This document shows positions 49,856 to 57,021 of a stretch of DNA of 64,000 nt, in pieces; position 1 is the stretch's first letter, and each line of letters opens with the position of its first letter. Made by a program: the position numbers and the translations under genes. The stretch is from NCBI GenBank assembly GCA_946902985.2, contig CAMPQE020000051.1, positions 620,001-684,000 of the forward strand, in the 5' to 3' direction. A model generated the notes under the pieces. It had not been told where the DNA came from. It ran no database searches and worked only from the letters and a program-made list of their open reading frames with translations. This DNA comes from Meconema thalassinum. Taxonomy: Eukaryota; Arthropoda; Insecta; Orthoptera; Tettigoniidae.

Positions 49856-50198
49856 GACACCCGTGGAATGATTCAACAAAGTCTTTACATGGACTTTTAT
49901 GACCGTGATACAGTTTCACTAGCTGGCAAGTCGCACACTGACGCATAGACGGTATTTTTGCCATGGCCACTTGCTTATGGTGATCGTAATCCGTACAGGG
50001 TTGCAATTCACTCAACACAGGATCTTGAGTCCATGATTTTGGTACATGTTGCCAGATTTCTTTGACCGCGTTGGCGGCCACATAATAAATGAACGACTTG
50101 GGCAGCGCCAAGAGTTCCTCTTTGGTAAAACTGTCTAGTTTCTTTTTGCACACAAAGAACTTGCCGATGGCTTTGTCCGTAGCATTGCCTTTCTCCAT
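49725..50198 (-). CDS. Unrecognised 157-aa protein overlapping the PLA2 gene
   Basis: ATG at 50198 in strong context (A at -3, G at +4). The first ~105 residues have balanced composition with several Cys and His (CATCQLVKLYHGHKSPC, about 88-104), which could bind zinc. It then reads the CAA-repeat as seven Gln, an acidic TSSTEEEED stretch, and stops inside the PLA2 reading frame. The first part looks like a real gene in compact - strand order between PLA2 and the 183-aa ORF; the tail may be an accident of the overlap. No family recognised. Confidence 0.6.
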   Translation of the reverse strand: MEKGNATDKAIGKFFVCKKKLDSFTKEELLALPKSFIYYVAANAVKEIWQHVPKSWTQDPVLSELQPCTDYDHHKQVAMAKIPSMRQCATCQLVKLYHGHKSPCKDFVESFHGCHGEKKQQQQQQQTQTSSTEEEEDQTFLPSMEKDMPDLYWQWRH

Positions 50199-50219
50199 GG
50201 TAACACGTGCTGTAGATGT

Positions 50220-50771
50220 TTACACGTCGCTTGTAGAAATCTCACTGACGTCATTCACAGGTAAATCATGAGTTATAATTTTGTTCAACAACTCCCAGCA
50301 GGCATGGGTGGTTAACCAATGAAAGAGATGCCACGCATGTGATAGGGCTGTATGGGTAATGTTGCCACAGGAACAAGTATCCATGAGCGTTTGCAGGGAG
50401 GGGCAGCCCAACTCCATGAGGTCGATACATTGGCAGTAAGACGCCAAAAATGGTTGCAACCATTGACGTTTTTCATTACCTTTCACAAATACCACATTGG
50501 CCGAGGACAAGTGTGCTTTCATGACCACGTCCAAATATTTATAGGAAATGGTTCCCTGATTCCAGTCTAGTTGCCTATGATTTTCAATCCACTGGGTTTG
50601 TTTACGGTCTTTTTCACACAACAAATCAAAAGCATGGGGTGGTTTAAATAGCAAATGCGTAGCTTGTGATATCCAAAACGTGGTACAATCGATCACGGCC
50701 ACTTGTTTAAATATAAATTTGTTGTCACCAATTTTAAACCCTTGGCAATCCACAATGAGTGTGCGCAACAT
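50220..50771 (-). CDS. Conserved Polinton-associated protein of unknown function (183 aa)
   Basis: Start chosen at the ATG at 50771 (MLRTLIVDCQGF); the frame is open upstream but without ATG. It begins with a hydrophobic strand ending in Asp (LIVDCQGF), then IFKQVAVID, a polar segment DRKQTQWIENHRQLDW, and VVFVKGNEKRQWL, a layout I associate with uncharacterised arthropod Polinton proteins. The strand-Asp and V-K-G-x-x-K pattern is compatible with an RNase H or exonuclease-like fold, but this is a guess. The C-terminal half carries paired Cys and many Trp/His. It sits 21 bp upstream of the 157-aa gene. Confidence 0.7.
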   Translation of the reverse strand: MLRTLIVDCQGFKIGDNKFIFKQVAVIDCTTFWISQATHLLFKPPHAFDLLCEKDRKQTQWIENHRQLDWNQGTISYKYLDVVMKAHLSSANVVFVKGNEKRQWLQPFLASYCQCIDLMELGCPSLQTLMDTCSCGNITHTALSHAWHLFHWLTTHACWELLNKIITHDLPVNDVSEISTSDV

Positions 50772-50913
50772 GTTGACGCTTGTCTGGACCAAGTTCAACT
50801 GACGACTGACTGACGATCAAGTGTGATCATGGCATGGACTTACCTGCCATGCTAGTTTCAAAAAAGAAGGTTAGGGTAGGACAGAGGGACATGCAAAAAT
50901 AAGAATTTAAGAA

Positions 50914-51450
50914 TTACATCATTTTATTATCATAACACGTCTTACAGGCTTTTCTCATTTTGGGATAAGGACGATAGCAACTGATACAACAATATAGTCT
51001 CTTGTGTTTGTAACGTCCATAACACCGATGATGTCCCAATGTCTCTAAACTAGACGTTTTTGATGGTGAGCTGCTCACCGAAGCACCATGGATACCATAC
51101 GGCCCACATGTATCATAACTTGTATTTTTTTCATCACCCAGAGACACAAGTGAGGGATAGCTTGAATGACAGGGTATATTTCCCACTTTCATTCTGCACA
51201 GGTAGGGGCAGGTGGGTGACCAGCGCTGATGTTCCTGCATGGGTTCATCACCCTCCTGCCATTGGTCTATGATGATGGGACAAAAGGCACATTTCACTTC
51301 ATCTCTTGTTTTTAAATAGTAGAATCCAGCGGCCGCCAAGTCTTGAGGGTTTATGAAAGGCACTGGCCATGTGGCAAAAGTCTTGAAACGTTGTTCCTCA
51401 GAGTTTAAATTCATGGATGTAACGTCTCTTGAGGCTTTAAAGCAAGACAT
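50914..51450 (-). CDS. iap-like: BIR-domain inhibitor-of-apoptosis-like protein
   Basis: 178 aa. One BIR domain at about 19-88: RFKTFATWP, LAAAGFYYLKTRDEVKCAFC, WQEGD and EHQRWSPTCPYL. Zinc ligands fit the BIR pattern exactly: Cys54-x2-Cys57-x16-His74-x6-Cys81, with the usual Arg, Trp and Gly positions. BIR proteins of baculoviruses, entomopoxviruses and insects block caspases; a similar role against host cell death is inferred. The C-terminus (141-178) is Cys-rich (YCCISCY, ACKTCYD) but no full RING is seen; it stops where a RING's first C-x2-C would begin. TATAAATA lies 31 bp upstream on -, inside the end of the capsid gene. AATAAA overlaps the last codons. Confidence 0.92.
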   Translation of the reverse strand: MSCFKASRDVTSMNLNSEEQRFKTFATWPVPFINPQDLAAAGFYYLKTRDEVKCAFCPIIIDQWQEGDEPMQEHQRWSPTCPYLCRMKVGNIPCHSSYPSLVSLGDEKNTSYDTCGPYGIHGASVSSSPSKTSSLETLGHHRCYGRYKHKRLYCCISCYRPYPKMRKACKTCYDNKMM

Positions 51451-51480
51451 GACTGAGCGGCTTGACGTGGGATGACCTGT

Positions 51481-51488
51481 TATTTATA
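51481..51488 (-). promoter_or_regulatory. TATA box before the BIR gene
   Basis: TATAAATA on -, 31 nt upstream of the ATG at 51450 and overlapping the 3' end of the capsid gene. It implies a very short leader. Confidence 0.5.
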
Positions 51489-52698
51489 CACTCGTCACTT
51501 GGTTGGACAGTGGATAATAGTTGACTTGTTTGTGGTGAATAATCAAACAGTAGGCCGTCGTATTGGCTGGTACATTGTCATGCGTTTCAAAATCTAGTCG
51601 AATGTCGATATTGGATGGCTTGACAGACTCTTCCAGGTATGAACAGTCAAAAACAATCAGTGGTGCTCTTGCCTTAAACGCTTGGGGTAGTAGCATGGGG
51701 CCGTTCTCTTTTTGATAATACGACCATCGAAATTTAGAAAACAAGTCGTACAGGGGGCCAAACTTATTTTTTGAAAAATCCAAATCCAGTCCTTCATAGG
51801 GAAACACAGCTCCGTTGAGGAAAAGACGTGCATTTCTCAATTGCAAGTGATCAAATTGCGTGGCATCTTTGGTTTGTTGATACTTGCGATTCGTTTGAAA
51901 ACCCACAATCAGGTAGAGAGGTCTCTCTGTATAGCGAGCTGTTTTTACAGACCAACTGTGTGTGTTGGTGGTGGGCAATAGCGGATACTCATGGAGTGCC
52001 CAGCTTCTAAATTCCATGGGTAGAGGCATATCTCTCTTTACCATTTTGAGTATGTCCAGTTTTTTGCTATCTTCGAGGGTCACATGGGGGACTTTCCATA
52101 GCAAGCGTTGTAGTTGAATTTTTGAATCGATGGGGGCATTGTCGGCTCCCTTGAGTGCATTATTATCACTCCTGTCTCTCACTAGGTAAAGCACTTGCCT
52201 TGCGTTAACCACAATGCGTTGGTGATCTTCGGCAAAGCCTAGAACCAGTTTAAGAGGTAAATATCCAGTAAAGGTCCCATCGGTGTGTACCATCCAGTCA
52301 TTGGTCGAGTCAGGACACCAACCTGCCATGCAAAGTGTTTTACCTTCTTCCTCACTATAAGAGGGGTATAGTTTCATGACACTGGAAATGCCCACATTTC
52401 GAGTGCTATCCACCACGATATCGTTAATGACATACCGCACTTCAGAAAACAGAAAGGCCAAACCATGGTTGGCCAACTTGGATGTAGTGGGTGTAGAGCC
52501 ATCGGCTTTGGTGAGCCGACCTTCAATCTGAATAACACTTTCATGCGGTAGGGTGTAAATATCTTGGTTGTTGATAACAAATTGAATTTCATCATTGTTA
52601 TTGAGTCCAGGTGTTTGAGCTTGATAGGAATGGAGATCAATTCTTACCACTCCTGGTTGCTCCTCGATGTGGTTTGCTATCTCTAGGATAGAATTCAT
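51484..52698 (-). CDS. mcp: Major capsid protein, double jelly-roll
   Basis: 404 aa. It matches the arthropod Polinton 'double jelly-roll-like' family: N-terminal IDLHSYQAQTPG, EIQFVINNQDIYTLP, IQIEGRL, ANHGLAFLFSEVRYVIND and RNVGISSVMKLY; C-terminal barrel with YLIVGFQTNRK, LRNARLFLNGAVFPYEGLDLDF, and IDIRLDF and YCLIIHHKQVNY strands. Forms trimeric hexon-like capsomers in this virus lineage (family knowledge). Length is at the short end for Polinton capsid proteins but both barrels appear present and the frame is intact. Its 5' end overlaps the 62-aa ORF by 62 nt. Confidence 0.9.
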   Translation of the reverse strand: MNSILEIANHIEEQPGVVRIDLHSYQAQTPGLNNNDEIQFVINNQDIYTLPHESVIQIEGRLTKADGSTPTTSKLANHGLAFLFSEVRYVINDIVVDSTRNVGISSVMKLYPSYSEEEGKTLCMAGWCPDSTNDWMVHTDGTFTGYLPLKLVLGFAEDHQRIVVNARQVLYLVRDRSDNNALKGADNAPIDSKIQLQRLLWKVPHVTLEDSKKLDILKMVKRDMPLPMEFRSWALHEYPLLPTTNTHSWSVKTARYTERPLYLIVGFQTNRKYQQTKDATQFDHLQLRNARLFLNGAVFPYEGLDLDFSKNKFGPLYDLFSKFRWSYYQKENGPMLLPQAFKARAPLIVFDCSYLEESVKPSNIDIRLDFETHDNVPANTTAYCLIIHHKQVNYYPLSNQVTSV

Positions 52699-52825
52699 TA
52701 TGAGGGTTGACGTGGTAACCCAAATGCTGTAAAATCTGCTTGCCTTGAGATGTTAACGTGTATTCACGTGGCAAACAACTAACACTATTCCTAGACGGTG
52801 TTGTTGCTTTATACACAAATTTCAT
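52637..52825 (-). CDS. Small ORF between penton and capsid genes
   Basis: 62 aa. Its ATG overlaps the penton stop codon (ATGA), the arrangement used for termination-reinitiation in compact viral genomes, and its end overlaps the capsid start. Basic, with no recognised domain. It may be a small virion protein, a translation-coupling spacer, or chance. Confidence 0.4.
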   Translation of the reverse strand: MKFVYKATTPSRNSVSCLPREYTLTSQGKQILQHLGYHVNPHNEFYPRDSKPHRGATRSGKN

Positions 52826-53544
52826 AGTGGCTTTAGCACCAACTTGTAAGTCACTGGTGTGGTGGAATCTAGATCAATGAGTTGTTGATCTCTATTGATC
52901 AGTCTTAATGTTATATTACTAATACTATCAACAGCCACAGCATGAAAAAGCACCACTGGAGGGTTTTCACGAATAATATACCCATTGGGCGATGTCACAA
53001 TAAAGTCATAAAGCGAATGCGATGGTTCTTGATTGGTGTACACTTGGCTAATAATATTACACGTCACCGACACATGATGGTCCTCAATGAATTTCACTTC
53101 ATGGTCCGATTCATGTTTTTTGTTGGGCTCCAACACACGTGGTTTAAATCCGAGTAATGGGCCAATGGAATCGGGGTGTGTTTTAAAGTCAATGTTGAAG
53201 GTAGAGAAAATACTGCAGCGATGAGTGTTAGTATTGCCTACAAGTTCAAACTTGTGCGTTCCGTCGAGAAATGACTTTAAACCATAATGATTGATCAACA
53301 CCACATAAATGTGTTCATAAATATCATCGATCGTGTATCCACCAGAGTTCAGGGTGAGCACAGAATCATCATAGTAAAACTTGTTGTTCACATTTTCACG
53401 TATGTTGTATATTCGATTGTACGTTTCAAGAGAAACAAGTCCTAAACCATAGGGTTTTTCACTCAATTCGATAGGCGGGTAAAAGTCTAGGCTGACTTCA
53501 GGTCCACGTCCATGCACTGTAAACGTTTTACTTTCTGCCGACAT
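52822..53544 (-). CDS. Minor capsid (penton) protein, single jelly-roll
   Basis: 240 aa. Carries the arthropod Polinton penton signature: a glycine-poor beta-rich body with YNRIYNIRENVNNKF, GGYTIDDIYEHI, FNIDFKTHPDSIGPLLGF, HVSVTCNIISQVYTN and the C-terminal ISNITLRLINRDQQLIDL. It occupies capsid vertices next to the double jelly-roll protein. TATATAAG lies 29 nt upstream of the ATG, within the protease gene; the first 17 nt overlap the protease end. Confidence 0.85.
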   Translation of the reverse strand: MSAESKTFTVHGRGPEVSLDFYPPIELSEKPYGLGLVSLETYNRIYNIRENVNNKFYYDDSVLTLNSGGYTIDDIYEHIYVVLINHYGLKSFLDGTHKFELVGNTNTHRCSIFSTFNIDFKTHPDSIGPLLGFKPRVLEPNKKHESDHEVKFIEDHHVSVTCNIISQVYTNQEPSHSLYDFIVTSPNGYIIRENPPVVLFHAVAVDSISNITLRLINRDQQLIDLDSTTPVTYKLVLKPL

Positions 53545-53890
53545 ACTGGTGGCGTTTTTGCTTATGCTGCGTCTTATATAAAAAAATTAAACACAAACGT
53601 CCACACTGTTGGCTGTTAAACGTTTGCTCACGTTTCACATTATAATATATCTTGATCCTGTTTCCAAAATAGGTCACTAGTTCCATGGGCGGGGGCAAAT
53701 TCCCAAAACTGTCAAAGTACCATACCGTGGATCCCTCTTTGACATAAGCTACATAATGCGTTCCTGGTCCTCGGTGATCATCCAAATTGACAACAGCACA
53801 TTCCTGTTTCCAAGGTCGTGGGGGTAATTGGTTTCGCATAAACACACCTCGAAAATGAGAAAGCTTTAGTTGTTTAGCATAGCTTTCCAC
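53528..53890 (-). CDS. pro: Adenovirus-type maturation cysteine protease, lacking an AUG
   Basis: Boundaries mark the open frame from a GTG. Residues counted from there: FRGVFMRNQLPP (13-24), catalytic His45 in GPGTHYVAYV, Asp60 in WYFDSFGNLP, Cys96 in SQQCGRLC, the His-Asp/Glu-Cys order of adenain. It processes capsid proteins in this lineage. The frame is open back to a TAG at 54013-54011, through the A13 run at 53947-53935, but contains no ATG before residue 18, which would remove part of the conserved N-terminus. Expression by -1 slippage from the virion protein, splicing, or non-AUG initiation is therefore needed, or the copy has a one-base lesion. Confidence 0.88.
   Translation of the reverse strand: MESYAKQLKLSHFRGVFMRNQLPPRPWKQECAVVNLDDHRGPGTHYVAYVKEGSTVWYFDSFGNLPPPMELVTYFGNRIKIYYNVKREQTFNSQQCGRLCLIFLYKTQHKQKRHQYVGRK
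53573..53580 (-). promoter_or_regulatory. TATA box before the penton gene
   Basis: TATATAAG on -, 29 nt before the ATG at 53544, within the protease frame. Same spacing as before the BIR gene. Confidence 0.5.
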
Positions 53891-53928
53891 TTGTTGATGC
53901 GTCAGGGCATGTCTCGCTATGGCTGAGG

Positions 53929-54399
53929 TTAAAATTTTTTTTTTTTTATATTTCGAAATGGTGAAATCCCAAATCCTTGTTGATAAAAGGCTGGCTTTAA
54001 ATTGGCATTTCTAGCCCCCATGGCAATCGCTTCCATCGTTTCATTGTGTCGCTGACTTTCTTTGAGTTGTTGCTTGCCCTGCTGCGCGGCTTTAATGGTT
54101 TTCGCCACTGCACTGGCACCGCCCAAAAGTGAGCCCAGAGCAGCCAAACCAGCAAATAATGCAGGTAAAAATCCCGCTCGTTTGGGAACGGGAATCACTC
54201 GCCCTTGGTTTGAAACCTGTCGCCGACGTTTTGGAATAACCTGTCTCTGTGCTGCTCGAAGGGCTTTCCTTATGGTCAATACATTATTTTTTCTTTTTTT
54301 CTTTCGCAAGGGCTTGTCCTCGAATGTTGTAAGCCCTGGCTTTGCCAAGGACAAACTCCTTTTTTTAGTCTTTCTCACTGCATACCTTTGTTTCACCAT
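53929..54399 (-). CDS. Basic virion protein, pVI/pX-like
   Basis: 156 aa from the ATG at 54399. N-terminal third is Lys/Arg-rich (VRKTKKRS, RKKKRKNN), then a hydrophobic glycine-rich helix FLPALFAGLAALGSLLGG (about 92-109), an Ala/Gln/Lys amphipathic helix, the block SQRHNETMEAIAMG, and an aromatic tail ending in KKKKF encoded by a 13-A run. Layout and neighbour order match the Polinton virion protein placed just before the protease; the hydrophobic segment recalls membrane-active adenoviral pVI or DNA-binding pX (inference). Confidence 0.8.
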   Translation of the reverse strand: MVKQRYAVRKTKKRSLSLAKPGLTTFEDKPLRKKKRKNNVLTIRKALRAAQRQVIPKRRRQVSNQGRVIPVPKRAGFLPALFAGLAALGSLLGGASAVAKTIKAAQQGKQQLKESQRHNETMEAIAMGARNANLKPAFYQQGFGISPFRNIKKKKF

Positions 54400-54458
54400 G
54401 ATGATAATGACCAACAACCTTTCACACGAAAGTTTAAATCACAACTAACGTCAGATGG

Positions 54459-55178
54459 TTATTTCATGGCTGTATATTCCAATTCCACATAAAGTGGGAA
54501 GTCGTTTATGGTTTTTCCCGCTTGCTTTTCATCCCATGTCAACATGAGATAAAAGGATAATTCGTCACCTGCATTGACCATTTCATGGTCATGGACCAAC
54601 ATCCTATGACCATTTATCTTTATTTGTAAATGGTTCTCATCAGGTATGGCATATTTGATGTGAATGGTTCCATCATAGTGTAATCGATAGTGGCTTAAAC
54701 CCGAAGCAAGCACATAGGTCAAGTGCTGATCATGGACTAGCGGTAAATGGTTTCTGTCATTCACAGGTTTTTCATTTGTCAGATACACTAAAAACACAGA
54801 TGGGATAAATTTATAAAGCCTTTTCATTTCATGGGTCACGTAACGCTTGGTACAAACATCGTCTTCGTCTTGTGGGTCTTCCACGTGAATAATCCGATGG
54901 TGATTAGCGCTATAGCCATTCACCATAAGCTGGGGCACTTTGTCATAAAACTCATACACTTTGTTATCCACATACTTTTTCGTAGTAACGTCTGTAGACA
55001 CTTGAGGATGTTTTACATGGGTTAACCGCTTTCCCTTAAAGTCATAATCTCCCTGTTTTGTGCGTGGCACTACTGACCTATCCACATAGTGTTTATTAGC
55101 AGGATCTGTTTCCTGTTTAGGATCATGTATGAGGACAGGCCTAGCTTTGGCCATCAACGCACGTCCAAAGACATCCAT
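54459..55178 (-). CDS. Fibre-like protein with DP...KxYVD repeats
   Basis: 239 aa from the ATG at 55178. The N-terminal half has three repeats of the form (R/K)-x-I/L-x-H-V-x-D/H-P...D...K-x-YV, namely VLIHDPKQETDPANKHYVD, RLTHVKHPQVSTDVTTKKYV and IIHVEDPQDEDDVCTKRYV. Such repeats occur in phage tail-fibre shafts and in some Polinton/adintovirus proteins. The C-terminal half is beta-rich without Cys clusters (HYRLHYDGTIHIKY, LSFYLML, PLYVELEY) and could be a knob. Role as virion attachment fibre is inferred. Divergently oriented to the ATPase gene across 92 bp. Confidence 0.7.
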   Translation of the reverse strand: MDVFGRALMAKARPVLIHDPKQETDPANKHYVDRSVVPRTKQGDYDFKGKRLTHVKHPQVSTDVTTKKYVDNKVYEFYDKVPQLMVNGYSANHHRIIHVEDPQDEDDVCTKRYVTHEMKRLYKFIPSVFLVYLTNEKPVNDRNHLPLVHDQHLTYVLASGLSHYRLHYDGTIHIKYAIPDENHLQIKINGHRMLVHDHEMVNAGDELSFYLMLTWDEKQAGKTINDFPLYVELEYTAMK

Positions 55179-55270
55179 CGTCAACCTGTAGTACCAGTCT
55201 ACTGTTTCTATGACAAGGTTCGGTGTCCTGTATATAGACAGCCGGCTAGCCTGTCTAAGCCTTAGTTGAA
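55179..55270. promoter_or_regulatory. Divergent promoter between fibre and ATPase genes
   Basis: 92 bp. TATATA at 55231-55236 is self-complementary and lies about 40 bp from the ATPase ATG and about 50 bp from the fibre ATG, so it could serve both directions. A GCCGGC palindrome follows at 55241. Confidence 0.5.
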
Positions 55271-55969
55271 ATGAAGATTATTAAGCAGCAAGAGTCATTC
55301 CCCGTGGGGGACATGGTTTCCCATCTCTGTCCCACATCACGTGAACAACGCCATGGTTCACTGTTTCCATCTTCCATTCGCTGCATCATTGTGGGGCCTT
55401 CCGGCTGTGGAAAGACTAATCTTTTGCTAACGCTCATTACAGCGCCCAATGGTCTGCGTTTTCAAAATATTTATATTTTTGCAAAATCTCTCTACCAACC
55501 CCTCTACGTGTTTCTGGATCAAGTCATGTCTGGATTACAAAAAGAGAATATGGGTTATTTTACATTTTCCATGCAAGAAAATGTGATTTCACCGGATGAG
55601 GTAAAGCCTGATTCACTCATGATTTTCGATGATGTATCCACTGAACGTCAAGGCATCATTCAAAGCTATTTCAGCATGGGTCGACACAAACATATCGATT
55701 GCTTCTATCTTGGGCAAACGTATTCAAAAATGTCCAAACAGTTGATTCGTGACAATGCCAATGTCATTGTTTTATTTCGTCAGGACGAGAGGAACAGTCG
55801 TCACATTTATAATGAACATGTGAATCCGGATATGACCTTTCAAATGTTTACAGAATTGTGTGCCAAGTGCTGGAACACTCAACGTCATGCCTGTTTAGTG
55901 ATTGATAAACAACGTGAACTCAACCAAGGACGCTATCGCTTAGGGTTTGATCATTTTATTGCTATTTAA
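55271..55969 (+). CDS. atp: FtsK/HerA-type genome-packaging ATPase
   Basis: 232 aa. Walker A GPSGCGKT (42-49) preceded by strand IRCIIV; Walker B SLMIFDD (115-121) with Asp120-Asp121; sensor-like polar residues in CFYLGQT (144-150); later NVIVLFRQDERN. This is the A32-like packaging ATPase shared by Polintons, virophages and large DNA viruses, which drives DNA into the capsid. Length is typical. First gene of the right + strand cluster, 41 bp before the next gene. Confidence 0.93.
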   Translation: MKIIKQQESFPVGDMVSHLCPTSREQRHGSLFPSSIRCIIVGPSGCGKTNLLLTLITAPNGLRFQNIYIFAKSLYQPLYVFLDQVMSGLQKENMGYFTFSMQENVISPDEVKPDSLMIFDDVSTERQGIIQSYFSMGRHKHIDCFYLGQTYSKMSKQLIRDNANVIVLFRQDERNSRHIYNEHVNPDMTFQMFTELCAKCWNTQRHACLVIDKQRELNQGRYRLGFDHFIAI

Positions 55970-56010
55970 AGCCCTGTCTCATTCCCCATCAAGTCATTTG
56001 TCAAGACACC

Positions 56011-57021
56011 ATGGCGTTAGCAGAGAGTCAATTGAAAAAGCATATTATTAGAGCAAAAAATACTATTCGCCAAAAGTTTCGTCAATTGAAACAATCACGT
56101 GCAAATCATGCTTTGTTTATTCAGCAACATTTAGCACCTCCACTAAAAGCCATGTTGAAACCCTCTTTCAAGCCATCTGAAACGCTACCCACCGTTTCAC
56201 AAGCCACGCAGACGCTGCACGAGGACCCTGAGGAAGAGGAAGAGGAACAGGAAGATTTGACTAGTGTTAGTGAAGTTGAGGATGAGGAGGAACAAGTGTT
56301 TACGCCTCAAAAAAAAGCCGCACCCCTTGCAGAGTTTTTGAGAAAAAAGAAATCCTTGGCCATGGTCGAAACACCTTGCCCTTCCAGAGCGTCTCCGTTT
56401 TCACAACTCTTGGCCACCCCTCAACATAAAGCTCAACTGAAAACCATTTTAATAAAATATTATGGATCAACATTGGAACCCTATTTCACCGATCTATTTA
56501 TTGGAAACACAGATACCACGTATGGTGTTCGCTATGAGAATGATAGTTTTAAAATTGGCGATTCATCCATTAAATTTGCTCGTACTAAAGCTGTCATTAA
56601 AAACATCAACTATAAATTAACGCCAGGACTGTTAAAGCTGCTCTTTTCTCGGACCCCCTCTTCCCATGATTATACGTCAGAGGATCTTGACAAATATAAA
56701 TCCATTTTATTGGATACCCATGCCCACAAAAGACAGTATGATCCCACGCAACAAGTGAATGCCAATATATCTCAAAAATATAAAACCATCATTGCAAAAA
56801 TGTTTCCCACCAGTCAAAGTACTCGTCGTAAAGCATCCGCTTCGGGAGTGACATTTAAACCATTAAAACCCCTTGTGGATGTTACCTACTGGCATAATCC
56901 CAATAAGCTCGTCCAGCGGCTACAGTTGTTGCATGCCTCACGTCAAGCTGGCCATACCGGTCACGATTGGGAAATTCAAGAAATTGAACAAGAACTTCGA
57001 AATGCCAAAATTATTGTTTAA
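56011..57021 (+). CDS. DUF8207-like Polinton protein of unknown function
   Basis: 336 aa. N-terminus basic and helical (about 1-55), then an acidic low-complexity run (DPEEEEEEQED, about 72-82). The second half has YGVRYENDSFKIGD, LTPGLLKLLFS and YTSEDLDKYKSILLDT, then DVTYWHNPNKLVQRLQLL and AGHTGHDWEIQEIEQELR. I recognise this as the family often labelled DUF8207 in arthropod genomes and placed next to Polinton integrases. Function unknown; the position suggests a part in packaging or integration. The last 20 nt overlap the integrase start in another frame. Confidence 0.75.
   Translation: MALAESQLKKHIIRAKNTIRQKFRQLKQSRANHALFIQQHLAPPLKAMLKPSFKPSETLPTVSQATQTLHEDPEEEEEEQEDLTSVSEVEDEEEQVFTPQKKAAPLAEFLRKKKSLAMVETPCPSRASPFSQLLATPQHKAQLKTILIKYYGSTLEPYFTDLFIGNTDTTYGVRYENDSFKIGDSSIKFARTKAVIKNINYKLTPGLLKLLFSRTPSSHDYTSEDLDKYKSILLDTHAHKRQYDPTQQVNANISQKYKTIIAKMFPTSQSTRRKASASGVTFKPLKPLVDVTYWHNPNKLVQRLQLLHASRQAGHTGHDWEIQEIEQELRNAKIIV

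Noticed and set aside
54062..54448. 128-codon + strand ORF opposite the virion protein
   Set aside because: Antisense shadow of a well-supported gene.
56873..57001. Upstream extension of the integrase to an ATG at 56873
   Set aside because: That part is the out-of-frame reading of the DUF8207-like C-terminus; the family resemblance starts after 57039.
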